From Prauserella muralis (GTDB lineage: Bacteria; Actinomycetota; Actinomycetes; Mycobacteriales; Pseudonocardiaceae): DNA of 64,000 nt. This document shows positions 51,372 through 61,032 of this stretch, in pieces. The stretch is taken from positions 62,001 to 126,000 of the forward strand of contig NZ_MASW01000014.1 in the NCBI RefSeq assembly GCF_003202285.1. Reading direction: 5' to 3'. Each line of letters opens with the position of its first letter. Positions within the stretch are counted from its first letter, which is position 1. The notes below the pieces were generated by a model, which did no database searches, was not told the origin of the DNA, and saw nothing but the letters and a program-made list of their open reading frames with translations. A program made the translations under genes and the position numbers.

Positions 51372-53032
51372 TCATCCGTGGTACAGGGTCTGGTGCTCGG
51401 CCCGGATCTTGTACTTGAGCACCTTGCCGCCGACGGTTTCGGGCAACGCGTCGGTGACCACGATTCGTTTGGGTGTTTCGAACCCGGCCAGACGGGAGCG
51501 GCAGAACTCGGTGACCTCCTCCTCGGTGACCGTCTGGCCGTCGGTGGGCACCACGAACGCGGTCACCGCCTCACCCCACCGCTCGTGGGGCAAGCCGACT
51601 ACCGCGGCCTTGGCCACCGCGGGGTGTTGGTGCAGTACCGACTCGACGCGCAGGCTGGAGACGTTCTCCCCGCCGGTCTTGACGATGTCCTTGTACCGGT
51701 CGAGCATGACGCGCAGGCCGTCGGCGTCGTCGCGGCAACTGTCCCTGGAGTGGAACCAGCCGTCCCGGAACGCTTCCTTGGTCGCCGCCTCGTTGCGGTA
51801 GTAGCCGGCGGTCACTACGGGCGAGCGGTAGACAACCTCGCCGGGCGTGCCTGGTTTGTCCGTCAGGTCGTGGCCCTGTTCGTCGACGATCTTCGCGGCC
51901 AGCACCGGGCTGGAGAGCCCGACGTAGTTCTGTTCGGGCGCGGTCCTCAGGAAGGTGTCCCGCCACTGGTCCACCCAGAAGCGGTGACACGCGATCGCCT
52001 CCGTCTGCCCCAGGATCTCCATGGGCTGCAGTTCCTCGCCGCACAGCCGCTTGAGCTGGGCCACAGTGCCCGGCGGCAGCGCGGCCCAGCCGTAGACCAG
52101 CACGCGCAGCGATCGAGGGTCGTAGCGGACCGGGTTGGCCGACAGCACGTCGACCATCGCGGGCGAGCCAGCCCACAACGCGGTGACGGACTCGCGGGTG
52201 ATCGCTTCGGCGATCTGCTGGGCGTCGGGACGCCGGCCGAGCACCATTGTCCCACCGGTCAGGAACGTCGAGAGCATCAGCTGGTCGCCGATGTGGTAGA
52301 CGATCGGCAGGAACGTGCCCAGTACCAGACCGGACTCGAATCGCAGACCGCGGCTGAACGGCAACGCGAAGCTGTACGCGCCGAAGTAGCTGTAGTGGTG
52401 CGACAGCATCACGCCCTTGGGCATGGACGTGGTGCCCGAGGTGAACAGGATCTACCAGATGTCGTCACCGTGGATCGCGACATCGGGCTCGTCGGCCGGC
52501 GCGCCGTCGACGAAAGAGGTCCAGCTCAGCACGCCCTCCGGCACGTCCCCGCCGACCGCAACACGATCGGGGTCAGCCCGGCGGCGGTGACGGGGCCCTC
52601 GGCGACCGGCCAGAGCTCGGCATCGACGAAGGCGAACCGGGCCTCGACGTGCTCGATGAGGTAGCTGCCGACATCGGGCGCGAACGACGGGTTGACCGGC
52701 GCGCACACCAGCCCCGCCTTGGCGATGCCCAGCTTGGTGACCAGCGCCTCGACCGAGTTCTCGCATAACAGCAACACCCGCTCGCCCTCGGACAGGCCCT
52801 GCGCGGCGAGCGCGTTCGCCACCCGGTTGGCCAGCTCGTCGACATCGCGGTAGGTCAGCCTGCGGTGCTCGGGATAGGCGTAGGCACCGTCGCGGCCCAC
52901 CACCGCCGCCTTGTCGGGGCGGCTCCAGACCAGCCGCTCACACAGATCGCCGACGCTGACCCGGTTCCAGCGTTGGGTTTCGTGGCGGCCGCGAAGACTG
53001 GTCACGTCGATGGGACCAGACATCATGGTCAT
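51372..53032 (-). pseudogene. AMP-forming acyl-CoA ligase with a frameshift and an amber codon
   Basis: The N-terminal part (53032 to about 52560) runs VGDLCERLVWSRPDKAAVVG and ELANRVANALAAQG, and then loses frame near 52560. A middle frame ends DEPDVAIHGDDIW at a TAG (52452-52454). The same frame continues ILFTSGTTSMPKGVMLSHHY, so the TAG probably replaces CAG (Gln) just before the P-loop. The C-terminal part is intact: RDSCRDDADGLRVMLDRYKD, IVKTGGENVSSLRVE and PETVGGKVLKYKIRAEH. Two lesions suggest real inactivation, or two base-call errors in an otherwise normal ligase. Confidence 0.82.
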
Positions 53033-54820
53033 CCTCCTGCCAGGACGGCGGCGCGTCCTCCTCGAGCACGGTGACGGGGATCGGCACGTGGCGGGAGCGC
53101 AGGTACTCGCCGAGCCCCTTCGCCTGCGGGTCGGGCCGTACCGAGGCGGCCACGCCCTCGCCGAGCAGGCCGACCAGCACGAAGTTCAGCGCCCGCAGGT
53201 TCGGCAGCTCGTGACGCCGGACGGTCAGCGGCGAGGCCTCGGGGATCAGGGCCCGCAGCCTGTCGACGGTGAGATGGTCGCGCAGCCAGGCGTAGGCCGT
53301 GTCGGTGCGGACCCACACGCCGACGTTGGCGTTGCCGCCCTTGTCACCCGACCGCGCCCCGCAGATCCGCCCCAGTGGGACCGTCCGGGTCGGTGCCCAC
53401 TCCGCCATCGTGGCCGGATCGGGTGTGGGCAGGGGCCGGCTGGTGACTGGGGCGTGTTCGGCGCGGCCGGTCGTTCGGGTCGTGCCGTCTGGCAGCACGA
53501 CCCGTTGTTCGATCAGGTCGGCGGGGATCAGGGCGGGCCAGTACACGCCGTAGGCGCTCTCGGCGGTGGGCGACGTCGTGGTGTGCAGCCCGGCGGGCCC
53601 GGCGAGGATGACCTCCATAACCGCGCCGGAGAAGGCTCGCCCGACCTTGCGCGCGTCCGGGTCCTTGACGGTGATCCGCAGGTGGGCGGTGGCCTGCTCG
53701 TTGGTCGGGGCATCGTCGGTGTCGAACCGCATCAGGCGCACGTCGGTCTCGGCGAAGGTGTCCTTGCCGCCGAGGATGTCGAACAGCAGTCCTTCGGTCC
53801 AGGCGGCCTTGTCCTCGATGTCGAGGCCGGTCAGGACGAATGTCATGGTGTTGCGGTAGCCGCCGACGTAGTTCATGGCGACCTTCGCCGTGTCCGGTGG
53901 CGCGCTGCCCCGAACGTCGGACACGCGGACCCGGTCGGGCTGCTGTTGGGTCAGGGTGATGGTGTCGAAGTGCGCTACCACGTCGGGGTTGGGGTAGGCG
54001 GGTTCGGCGATCTCGTACAGCAGCTGGGCGGTGACCGTGCCCACCGACACGATGCCTCCGGTGTTCGGATGCTTGGTGATGACGCTGGACCCGTCGGCGG
54101 CGACTTCGGCGATGGGAAAGCCGGGATAGCGTCGGTCGGTCACCTCGTGCGGCCAGGAGTAGTTGCCGCCGGTTGCCTGGGGCCGCACTCGATGATGTGC
54201 CCAGCGGCGACCGCGCCGGCCAGCGCGTCGTAGTCGGTCCGGGCCCAGCCGTGCCACCACACGGCCGGGCCGGTGACCAGGGAGGCGTCGGTGACCCGGG
54301 GGCACACGATGATGTCGGCGCCGGCGGTCAGGGCTTCGGTAATGCCCCAGCCGCCCAGGTAGACGTTGGCCGTGACCGGCTTCACACCCGCGTCGGCGAG
54401 CGGACGCCCCGTGTCCATATGTGCAAGGGGATGCCCGGCGGCGATGAGGTCATCGATCGTGTTCGTGAGGTCGTCGCCCTCGATGTGGGCGATGCGCGGT
54501 GACAGTCCGAGGCGCTCGGCCAGCTCGGTGAGCCGCTCGGCGAGGCCGGCCGGGTTCAGTCCGCCCGCGTTGGTCACCACCCGGATCCCGCGGTCGAGGC
54601 AGGTGCCCAGCACCTGCTCCATCTGCGTGAGGATCGTCTTGGCATACCCGGCGCCCGGATCCTTCTGCTTCGCCTTCCACAGGATCAACATGGTCAGCTC
54701 GGCCAGGTAGTCACCGGTGAGGACGTCGATCGGGCCGCCCTCCACCATCTCCCTGGCCGCGGCGACGCGGTCGCCGTAGAAGCCGGAACAGTTGCCGATC
54801 CGCACCGGACGGGAGGTCAT
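52938..54820 (-). pseudogene. atuA: AtuA-family protein with a single frameshift
   Basis: The N-terminal AtuA core starts at 54820: RIGNCSGFYGDRVAAAREMV, DVLTGDYLAELTMLILW, NAGGLNPAGLAERLTELAER, ANVYLGGWGITEAL, VCPRVTDASLVTGPAVWW. It reaches GHIIECGP near 54175, where one C appears to be missing from a C-run. The next frame continues QATGGNYSWPHEV, RRYPGFPIAEVAADG and the C-terminal domain with GRICGARSGDKGGNANVGVW. Restoring one base gives a roughly 600-residue protein. AtuA is essential for acyclic terpene use in Pseudomonas but its reaction is unknown. Overlap with the ligase start (about 95 bases) hints at another small error near the 3' end. Confidence 0.85.
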
Positions 54821-55632
54821 CGGACCGTCGTCTCCTTCCTGGCGAGCTCACCTGGCGCACGCCCCGGTCCCGGTAGGCCGGCGAAGGCCTGGGCGATGGA
54901 CATCCACTCGGCCGCCACCGGCCCGCTGATCTCCAAGGCGGTGTCGGCGACGTGTCGCCGCTGGGTCACGACGAGGCAGAAGTCCAACGCCGGCCCGGAC
55001 ACGGTGTCCCGCGCTCGCGGCGGCCCCCACGTCCACGTCGCGCCGTCCGGGCCGGTCAGCTCGACGCGGACCGGGTCGGCCGCAACCGGCCTGCCGTGCA
55101 GGCCGAACACGAACCCGAAGGTGCGCACCCCGAGGTGCGCGACGTGCCGCAACCGCACGGTCGGGGCGCGCTCGACGCCGAGGGTGTCGGCGATGTCCTG
55201 GCCGTGCGCCCACGTCTCCATCAGCCGGGCGGTGATCGAGGACGCGAGGCTCATCTCCGGCCCATACCACGGCACCCGCAGCTTCGGGTCCAGTCCGGAC
55301 GCCGTGTCGACCAGGCGCCGGCGCGCGTCGCGGAACCAGGTCGACAGCTCCGCCGGCGGCAGCCCCCGATGCCGCTGGGCGACCTCGTCGGCGAACGCCG
55401 GGTTTCGCGACACCTGCTTGGCCTCCACCGCGCGGAAGCGGTCGGGATCGACTGCGGCCCGAGTGGCCGCCTCGTCGAAGTAGGCCAGATGGCTGACCTG
55501 GTCGCGGATCGCCCACCCCGCCGCCGGGGTCGGCGCGTCCCACGCGGCGTGGCTCAGTCCAGTCAGCATGTCCTCGACCACTCGGGTCTCGGCCCGCAGG
55601 TCGGCGAGCAACTCGGCGAAGGCGACCACCAT
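54817..55632 (-). CDS. TIGR03084-type DinB-fold protein (maleylpyruvate isomerase-like)
   Basis: The 271-residue protein has the mycothiol-dependent maleylpyruvate isomerase metal-binding fold. The putative metal ligands are His48 (DQVSHLAYFDEA), Glu139 and His143 (METWAHGQDIADTLG). This actinobacterial family is recurrently found beside AtuA and acyl-CoA carboxylases, but its reaction is not established. The start overlaps the carboxylase stop and the stop overlaps the AtuA start (ATGA), so all are translationally coupled. Confidence 0.88.
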   Translation of the reverse strand: MVVAFAELLADLRAETRVVEDMLTGLSHAAWDAPTPAAGWAIRDQVSHLAYFDEAATRAAVDPDRFRAVEAKQVSRNPAFADEVAQRHRGLPPAELSTWFRDARRRLVDTASGLDPKLRVPWYGPEMSLASSITARLMETWAHGQDIADTLGVERAPTVRLRHVAHLGVRTFGFVFGLHGRPVAADPVRVELTGPDGATWTWGPPRARDTVSGPALDFCLVVTQRRHVADTALEISGPVAAEWMSIAQAFAGLPGPGRAPGELARKETTVR

Positions 55633-57641
55633 CAGCCCATCCGTTCCTCGACGACCGCGAGCACCGCGCCCACGTCGACGGCCTGCCCCGTCGCGACGTT
55701 CACCGAGGCGACCGTGCCGTCATGGGGGGCCGCCACCGTGTGCTCCATCTTCATGGCCTCCAGCACGAGGATCGGGGTACCGGCCGTGACCTCCTGCCCG
55801 AGCTTGGCCGCCACGCGCACGACCGTCCCCGGCATCGGCGCGAGCAGCGACCCCGGTTCCCGGACCGCGGTGGGGTCGGGAAACCGGGCCTTCTCGGTGA
55901 GCCGGGTGCTGCCCAGCGCGCTGTCGACGTGGGCTTCGTCGCCGTAGCGGCTCACCGACATCGCGCACCGAGTACCGCCGACGGCGATGTCCACTCGGTC
56001 CGGCGCCAGCGTGAAGGCGTGGACGGCACCCAGCGCCTGCCCGGCCACGCTCCCGGTCACCTCACCGCCCCGAATCCGGTACGTCACGTCGATGTCCTCG
56101 CCGTCGGCGACGAAGGCCGCCCGCTGCGGGCCGTTGTCCACGTTGCGCCAGCCGGACGGGACGGTGGCCAGCGCCCGTGCCCTCGCCCTGCGCTCGGCCT
56201 GTCCGGCCAGCGCCGCCGCGAGCGCATGCGTCGACACTGCCTGCGGGTCACGCGCGGAGCGCTCCAACTCGGCTGGGTCGTGCCTGCGCAGGTAGCCAGT
56301 GTCGATCGCGCCCGAGCGGAACTCGTCCTCGCGCAGGATGCCGACGAGCAGGTCCCGATTGGTGACGACACCGTGCAGTCTGCTGTCCGCGAGGGCCCGG
56401 GCCAGTGTCCGGACCGCCTCGTCCCGGGTGGAGCCGTGCGCGATCACTTTCGCCAGCATCGGGTCGTAGTGCGGGCTCACCACGGACCCATCCGCCACGC
56501 CCGTGTCGACCCGGACACCGGGCAGGCGGGGAATGCCGAAGCGGTGCAGCGTGCCGGTGGCGGGCAGGAAACCGGCGGCGGTGTCCTCGGCGTACAGCCG
56601 GGCCTCCACGGCGTGTCCGGTGATGGTCGCGTCCAGCGCCTCGGATGGCAACGGCGCACCCTCGGCGACGAGTAGCTGCAGCCGCACCAGGTCCAGTCCG
56701 GTCACCAGCTCGGTAACGGGATGCTCCACCTGCAGCCGGGTGTTCACTTCGAGGAAATAGAACTGGCCGCTCGCGTCGAGGACGAACTCGACGGTGCCGG
56801 CACCGACGTAGCCGATCGCCTTACCGGCGGCGACGGCGGCCTGGCCCAGTTCGGCGCGCAGCCGATCGTCGACCGCGGGGGACGGCGCCTCCTCGATGAT
56901 CTTCTGGTAGCGCCGCTGGATCGAGCATTCGCGCTCGAACAGGCCCACCACGGTGCCGTGCCGGTCGCCGAAGATCTGCACCTCGACGTGGCGGGGAGCG
57001 TCCACGTAGCGTTCGAGGAACACGGTCGCGTTGCCGAACGCCGAGGCGGCCTCGCGCCTAGCGGAGGTGACCGCGTCGGCCAGGTCCGCCCCCGCCGTGA
57101 CCACCCGCATGCCGCGGCCCCCACCGCCGTAAGCGGCCTTGACCAGGACGGGGAACCCGATCTCGGCGGCCACCTGAGCCTCGAGCGAGCGCGGGTTGAT
57201 CTCCTCGCCGTCGTCGATCACGACGCCGGGAAGGACCGGCACGCCCGCGTTGGCCATGAGTTCCTTGGCCGCGGTCTTCGAGCCCATCGCCTCGATTGCG
57301 GCAGGCGAGGGCCCGACGAACACCAGTCCCGCGTCGGCGCACGCCTGTGCGAAGCCCGCGTTCTCCGACAGGAAGCCATAGCCGGGATGGACGGCGTCCG
57401 CCCCGGTTTGCCGGGCCGCGTCCAGCAGCAGGTCAGCACGCAGATACGTGTCGGTCGGCGCCATGCCCGCCAGGTGCACCGACTGGTCGGCCTCCGCGAC
57501 GAAGGGGGCATGCGCGTCCGCGTCGGAGAACACCGCCACCGTGCCGATGTCGAGCTCACGGGCCGTGCGCATCACCCGGGAGGCGATCTCACCCCGGTTG
57601 GCCACCAGCAGCTTGTTGATCCTGGACACCATCGACTCCAT
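55632..57641 (-). CDS. Acyl-CoA carboxylase, biotin carboxylase-BCCP subunit (AtuF/LiuD-like)
   Basis: The ATG at 57641 overlaps the carboxyltransferase stop (TGATG); 669 residues. Biotin carboxylase domain: VSRINKLLVANRGEIASRVM, the ATP loop KAAYGGGGRGMRV, EVNTRLQVEHPVTELVTGLD. A middle region of about 150 residues (450-600) follows, and then a biotinyl domain with VLEAMKMEHTVAAPHDG. The size and the middle domain match methylcrotonyl-CoA/geranyl-CoA carboxylase alpha subunits, unlike the shorter 18968 protein. It would form the complex with the 57641 beta subunit. Confidence 0.93.
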   Translation of the reverse strand: MESMVSRINKLLVANRGEIASRVMRTARELDIGTVAVFSDADAHAPFVAEADQSVHLAGMAPTDTYLRADLLLDAARQTGADAVHPGYGFLSENAGFAQACADAGLVFVGPSPAAIEAMGSKTAAKELMANAGVPVLPGVVIDDGEEINPRSLEAQVAAEIGFPVLVKAAYGGGGRGMRVVTAGADLADAVTSARREAASAFGNATVFLERYVDAPRHVEVQIFGDRHGTVVGLFERECSIQRRYQKIIEEAPSPAVDDRLRAELGQAAVAAGKAIGYVGAGTVEFVLDASGQFYFLEVNTRLQVEHPVTELVTGLDLVRLQLLVAEGAPLPSEALDATITGHAVEARLYAEDTAAGFLPATGTLHRFGIPRLPGVRVDTGVADGSVVSPHYDPMLAKVIAHGSTRDEAVRTLARALADSRLHGVVTNRDLLVGILREDEFRSGAIDTGYLRRHDPAELERSARDPQAVSTHALAAALAGQAERRARARALATVPSGWRNVDNGPQRAAFVADGEDIDVTYRIRGGEVTGSVAGQALGAVHAFTLAPDRVDIAVGGTRCAMSVSRYGDEAHVDSALGSTRLTEKARFPDPTAVREPGSLLAPMPGTVVRVAAKLGQEVTAGTPILVLEAMKMEHTVAAPHDGTVASVNVATGQAVDVGAVLAVVEERMG

Positions 57642-59239
57642 CACATCCGGAACACGCCGAAACCGCGCCGTCCCGCCACCTCCCGGGAATGCGCCGTGGA
57701 CAACGCGATACCCAGCACCGTGCGGGTCTGCCGCGGGTCGATCACCCCGTCGTCGTACAGACGGGCGGACATGAAGAAAGCGTGCGACTCGCGCTCGATC
57801 TGCGTCTCGATGGCATGTCGCTGCTTCTCGTCGGCCTCGACGTCGAACCGCCTGCCCGCGGCTTCGGCGGCCTGACGCCCCACGATCGAGAGCACGCCCG
57901 CCAACTGCTGCGGCCCCATCACCGCGCACCTGGCGTTGACCCAGCTGAAGACGAACCGGGGATCGTAGGCGCGGCCCGACATGCCGTAGTTGCCCGCACC
58001 GAACGACGCCCCGATGTTGATCGTGATGTGCGGGACCGTACTGTTGGTTACCGCGTTGATCATCTTGGCGCCGTCCTTGATGATCCCGCCCTGCTCGTAC
58101 CGGGTGCCGACCATGTAGCCAGTGGTGTTCTGCAGGAAGATCAACGGAGTGCTGGACTGGTTCGCCAGCAGGATGAACTCGCTGGCCTTCTCGGACTCCT
58201 CGGAGAACAGCACGCCGCGCGCGTTGGCCAGGACCCCGACCGGATAACCGTGGATCGAGGCCCACCCGGTGACCAGGCTGGTGCCATAGCGCGCCTTGTA
58301 CTCCCCGAACCGGGAACCATCCACAACCCTGGCCAGGACCTCCCGAGGGTCGAACGGCACCCGGAAGTCGGCCGAGGCGACACCAAGCAGCTCCTCCGGG
58401 TCGTAGCGCGGCTCATCAGGCAGCTCCGTCGGCGGCGGCCCCAGCTTGCGCCAGTTGGTCTCGGCCACGATCTGCCTGCCGATCCGGATACAGTCCAGCT
58501 CGTCCACGGCGAAATGATCCGCCAGCCCGGACACCCGCGCGTGCATGTCCGCCCCACCGAGCTCCTCGTCGTCGGCCTCCTCCCCGGTGGCCATCTTCAC
58601 CAGCGGCGGCCCACCGAGAAACACCTTCGCCTGGCGATCGACCAGCACAGCATAGTCACACATGCCCGGCACGTACGCCCCACCGGCGGTGGAGTTGCCG
58701 AACACCAGCGCGACGGTCGGCACCCCCATCGCGGACAGCTCGGTGAGGTCGTGGAAGATCTTGCCCGCGGGGACGAACAGCTCGGCCTGCGTCGGCAGGT
58801 CGGCACCCCCGGACTCGACCAGATTGATCACCGGCAACCGGTTGCGGCGCGCGATCTCCAGCGCTCGGAGCGTCTTGCGCAGCGAGTACGGGTTCATCGC
58901 CCCGCCGCGCACTGTCGGGTCGTGGGCGATGATCATACATTCGACGTCCGAGACGACGCCGACGCCGGTGACCACGCTTGCGCCCACCAGGAAGTCGGTG
59001 CCCCACGCGGCCAGCGGCGACAACTCGAGAAACGGCGCGTCGCGGTCAACCAGTAGCTCGATCCGCTCCCGCACCGGCAACCGTCCCCGCTTGCGATGCC
59101 GCTCGAGGTACTTCGGGCCGCCTCCCGCACGAACGATCTCCAGCTGCTCGTCAAGTTCGGCCAGCGCGGCGAGATTGGCCTTCCGGTTGAGCAGGTAAGT
59201 CTCGCTGGCCGTGTCGAGCGTTGATTTCAGCACCGGCAT
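57641..59239 (-). CDS. Acyl-CoA carboxylase carboxyltransferase, MCC/GCC type (AtuC/LiuB-like)
   Basis: The 532-residue protein has the MCC/GCC beta signature throughout: HDPTVRGGAMNPYSLRKTLR, ALVFGNSTAGGAYVPGMCDY, QNTTGYMVGTRYEQGGIIKD, GASFGAGNYGMSGRAYDPRF and YDDGVIDPRQTRTVLGIALS. Both crotonase lobes are intact. Such enzymes carboxylate the gamma-methyl carbon of 3-methyl-2-enoyl-CoA substrates (methylcrotonyl- or geranyl-CoA). With AtuA in the operon, a geranyl-type or other beta-branched substrate is favoured, but leucine breakdown cannot be excluded. Confidence 0.92.
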   Translation of the reverse strand: MPVLKSTLDTASETYLLNRKANLAALAELDEQLEIVRAGGGPKYLERHRKRGRLPVRERIELLVDRDAPFLELSPLAAWGTDFLVGASVVTGVGVVSDVECMIIAHDPTVRGGAMNPYSLRKTLRALEIARRNRLPVINLVESGGADLPTQAELFVPAGKIFHDLTELSAMGVPTVALVFGNSTAGGAYVPGMCDYAVLVDRQAKVFLGGPPLVKMATGEEADDEELGGADMHARVSGLADHFAVDELDCIRIGRQIVAETNWRKLGPPPTELPDEPRYDPEELLGVASADFRVPFDPREVLARVVDGSRFGEYKARYGTSLVTGWASIHGYPVGVLANARGVLFSEESEKASEFILLANQSSTPLIFLQNTTGYMVGTRYEQGGIIKDGAKMINAVTNSTVPHITINIGASFGAGNYGMSGRAYDPRFVFSWVNARCAVMGPQQLAGVLSIVGRQAAEAAGRRFDVEADEKQRHAIETQIERESHAFFMSARLYDDGVIDPRQTRTVLGIALSTAHSREVAGRRGFGVFRM

Positions 59240-59272
59240 GCTTCTTCCCGCTTTCGATCGCGTCCGCGCCGG

Positions 59273-60427
59273 TCAGTACGACTTCGGCAGGCCCAGACCG
59301 TGCTGGGCCACGTAGTTGAGGATCATCTCCCGGCTGATAGGCGCGGTCCGCATCAACCGCAACGGCCCCCACAATGTGGCCAGCCCGTACTCGGTAGACA
59401 TCCCGTTGCCGCCGTGGGTCTGAATCGCCTGGTCCAGCGCCGTCAATCCGGCCTCAGCGGCGGCGTACTTCGCCATGTTCGCCGCCTCACCAGACGCGGG
59501 GTCGCCCTCGTCGTGCAACCAGGCGGCCTGCCGGGTCATCAGCCGAGCCAGCTCGACCTGGATCTTGGCGTTCGCCAGCGGGTGGGCAACGCCCTGGTGC
59601 GACCCGATCGGCACCCCCCACACATTCCGCTTGCGGGCGTACTCGGACGCCTTGGCCAGGCCATAGCGCGCGATCCCGTTCGCCAGCGCCGCACCCATGA
59701 TCCGCTCCGGGTTCAGCCCCATGAACACCTGCTTGAGGCCTTCCCCCTCAACGCCGATCAGGTTCTCCGCAGGCACCCGCACATCGTCGAAGAACAACGT
59801 GAACTGCGTCTCCGGCGCGGTGACCTCCACCGGGATCGCGGTTCGCTCCAGCCCCGGCGCGTCGGTCGGCACGATCAGCAGACTGAGCCTGCCACGTCCG
59901 GACGTGTCGGTACCTGTGCGGGTCACCACCAGGATGGCCTCCGCCTCGTCCACCCCCGAGATGTAGTACTTGGTTCCGCGCAGCACGTAGTCGCCGCCGT
60001 CCCGGGTCGCCGCCGTAGAAATGTTGTGCGAATTCGACCCGGCGTCCGGCTCGGTGATCGCGAACGCCATGATCGTCTCACCGCTGGCGATGCCGGGCAG
60101 CCACCGCTTGCGCTGCTCGTCCGTGCCATGCGCCTGAATGATCGTGCCGCAGATCGCGGGCGAGACCACCATCATCAACAGCGGACAGCCCGCAGCGGCG
60201 AGTTCCTCGCTCACCAGTTGCAGCTCGTAGACGCCACCCCCGCCGCCGCCATGGGCCTCATCGATGTTCACCCCGAGAAAGCCCTGCCGTCCCACGGCCT
60301 GCCAGAGTTCGGTGCTCTTCTGGCCCGACTTCGCCCGCTCCACGAAGTACTCGTGGCCGAACGAGGCGGCGAGCTTGGACACCGCCTCGCGAAGCGCGCG
60401 CTGCTCGTCGGTCTCCCGAAAGTCCAC
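59273..60427 (-). CDS. Acyl-CoA dehydrogenase (AtuD/LiuA-like position)
   Basis: GTG 60427 (VDFRETDEQRALREAVSKLA) behind GGAGGAG gives 384 residues. It has AITEPDAGSNSHNISTAATR, LRGTKYYISGVDEAEAILVV, KRNVWGVPIGSHQGVAHPLA, IQTHGGNGMSTEYGLATLWG and RTAPISREMILNYVAQHGLG. The C-terminal YEGT glutamate is missing (RTAPIS). It begins the carboxylase operon and would provide the 2-enoyl-CoA for carboxylation; in the Atu pathway this is citronellyl-CoA dehydrogenase. Confidence 0.9.
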   Translation of the reverse strand: MDFRETDEQRALREAVSKLAASFGHEYFVERAKSGQKSTELWQAVGRQGFLGVNIDEAHGGGGGGVYELQLVSEELAAAGCPLLMMVVSPAICGTIIQAHGTDEQRKRWLPGIASGETIMAFAITEPDAGSNSHNISTAATRDGGDYVLRGTKYYISGVDEAEAILVVTRTGTDTSGRGRLSLLIVPTDAPGLERTAIPVEVTAPETQFTLFFDDVRVPAENLIGVEGEGLKQVFMGLNPERIMGAALANGIARYGLAKASEYARKRNVWGVPIGSHQGVAHPLANAKIQVELARLMTRQAAWLHDEGDPASGEAANMAKYAAAEAGLTALDQAIQTHGGNGMSTEYGLATLWGPLRLMRTAPISREMILNYVAQHGLGLPKSY

Positions 60428-60640
60428 CTTGGCTCTCCTCCACTCCGATGCCCTTCGCCGCACGAAGCACCTCTTCAGCGCTCCCGCAAGTCGAATCGCA
60501 CCGACAACCTGTCGGCGGACTCACCCACCGTCCGGACGCTTGACCAAATCTCGTGGCACCTCATGACGTTCCGGCCACACCCGGCGGCTGTGACACATCC
60601 GCCGAGTGTGCGCCATCACATCTGAGCCTTCCCACGCTCC

Positions 60641-60656
60641 GTTAATCATGGTTAAC
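60641..60656. promoter_or_regulatory. Palindrome in the divergent promoter region
   Basis: GTTAATCATGGTTAAC has 5-bp perfect arms and is AT-rich in a GC-rich setting. It lies 214 bases before the acyl-CoA dehydrogenase start and 376 before the thiolase-like gene. It is the only clear signal in the 60428-61032 gap; no gene could be supported there. No local regulator gene is present to assign it to. Confidence 0.4.
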
Positions 60657-61032
60657 ATACTTGGAGAGAGGCGCCAACCACAACCCCCGCCGGCACGCGT
60701 GCCGCGCGCCGGTGGCAGTGGGCTGAGATGTCTAACACCAGCCGGGATCCCCGAACGCGCCGGTTGACAGGGATTGACAGAAGGAGAGGCGTGCGCGTCG
60801 AACAGCGAGAACCAATCACCAGACGAAGGGAACCCCGTCCCCAGGCGCCCCCTGGTGCCACTGTGGACGAATCCGAACCCAAGGACCGGCCAAGGAGCCG
60901 GGCGCGAAGGGCCAATCCTGACCGCCACCGTGACCCGGACACGGGCACTCCGAGTTCTTTTGTTGTTGACGATCCAAGGTGGTCCTGGCGATCACTGAGT
61001 CTTGGCCGAACCGGTGACATGCGAGGCGCACC

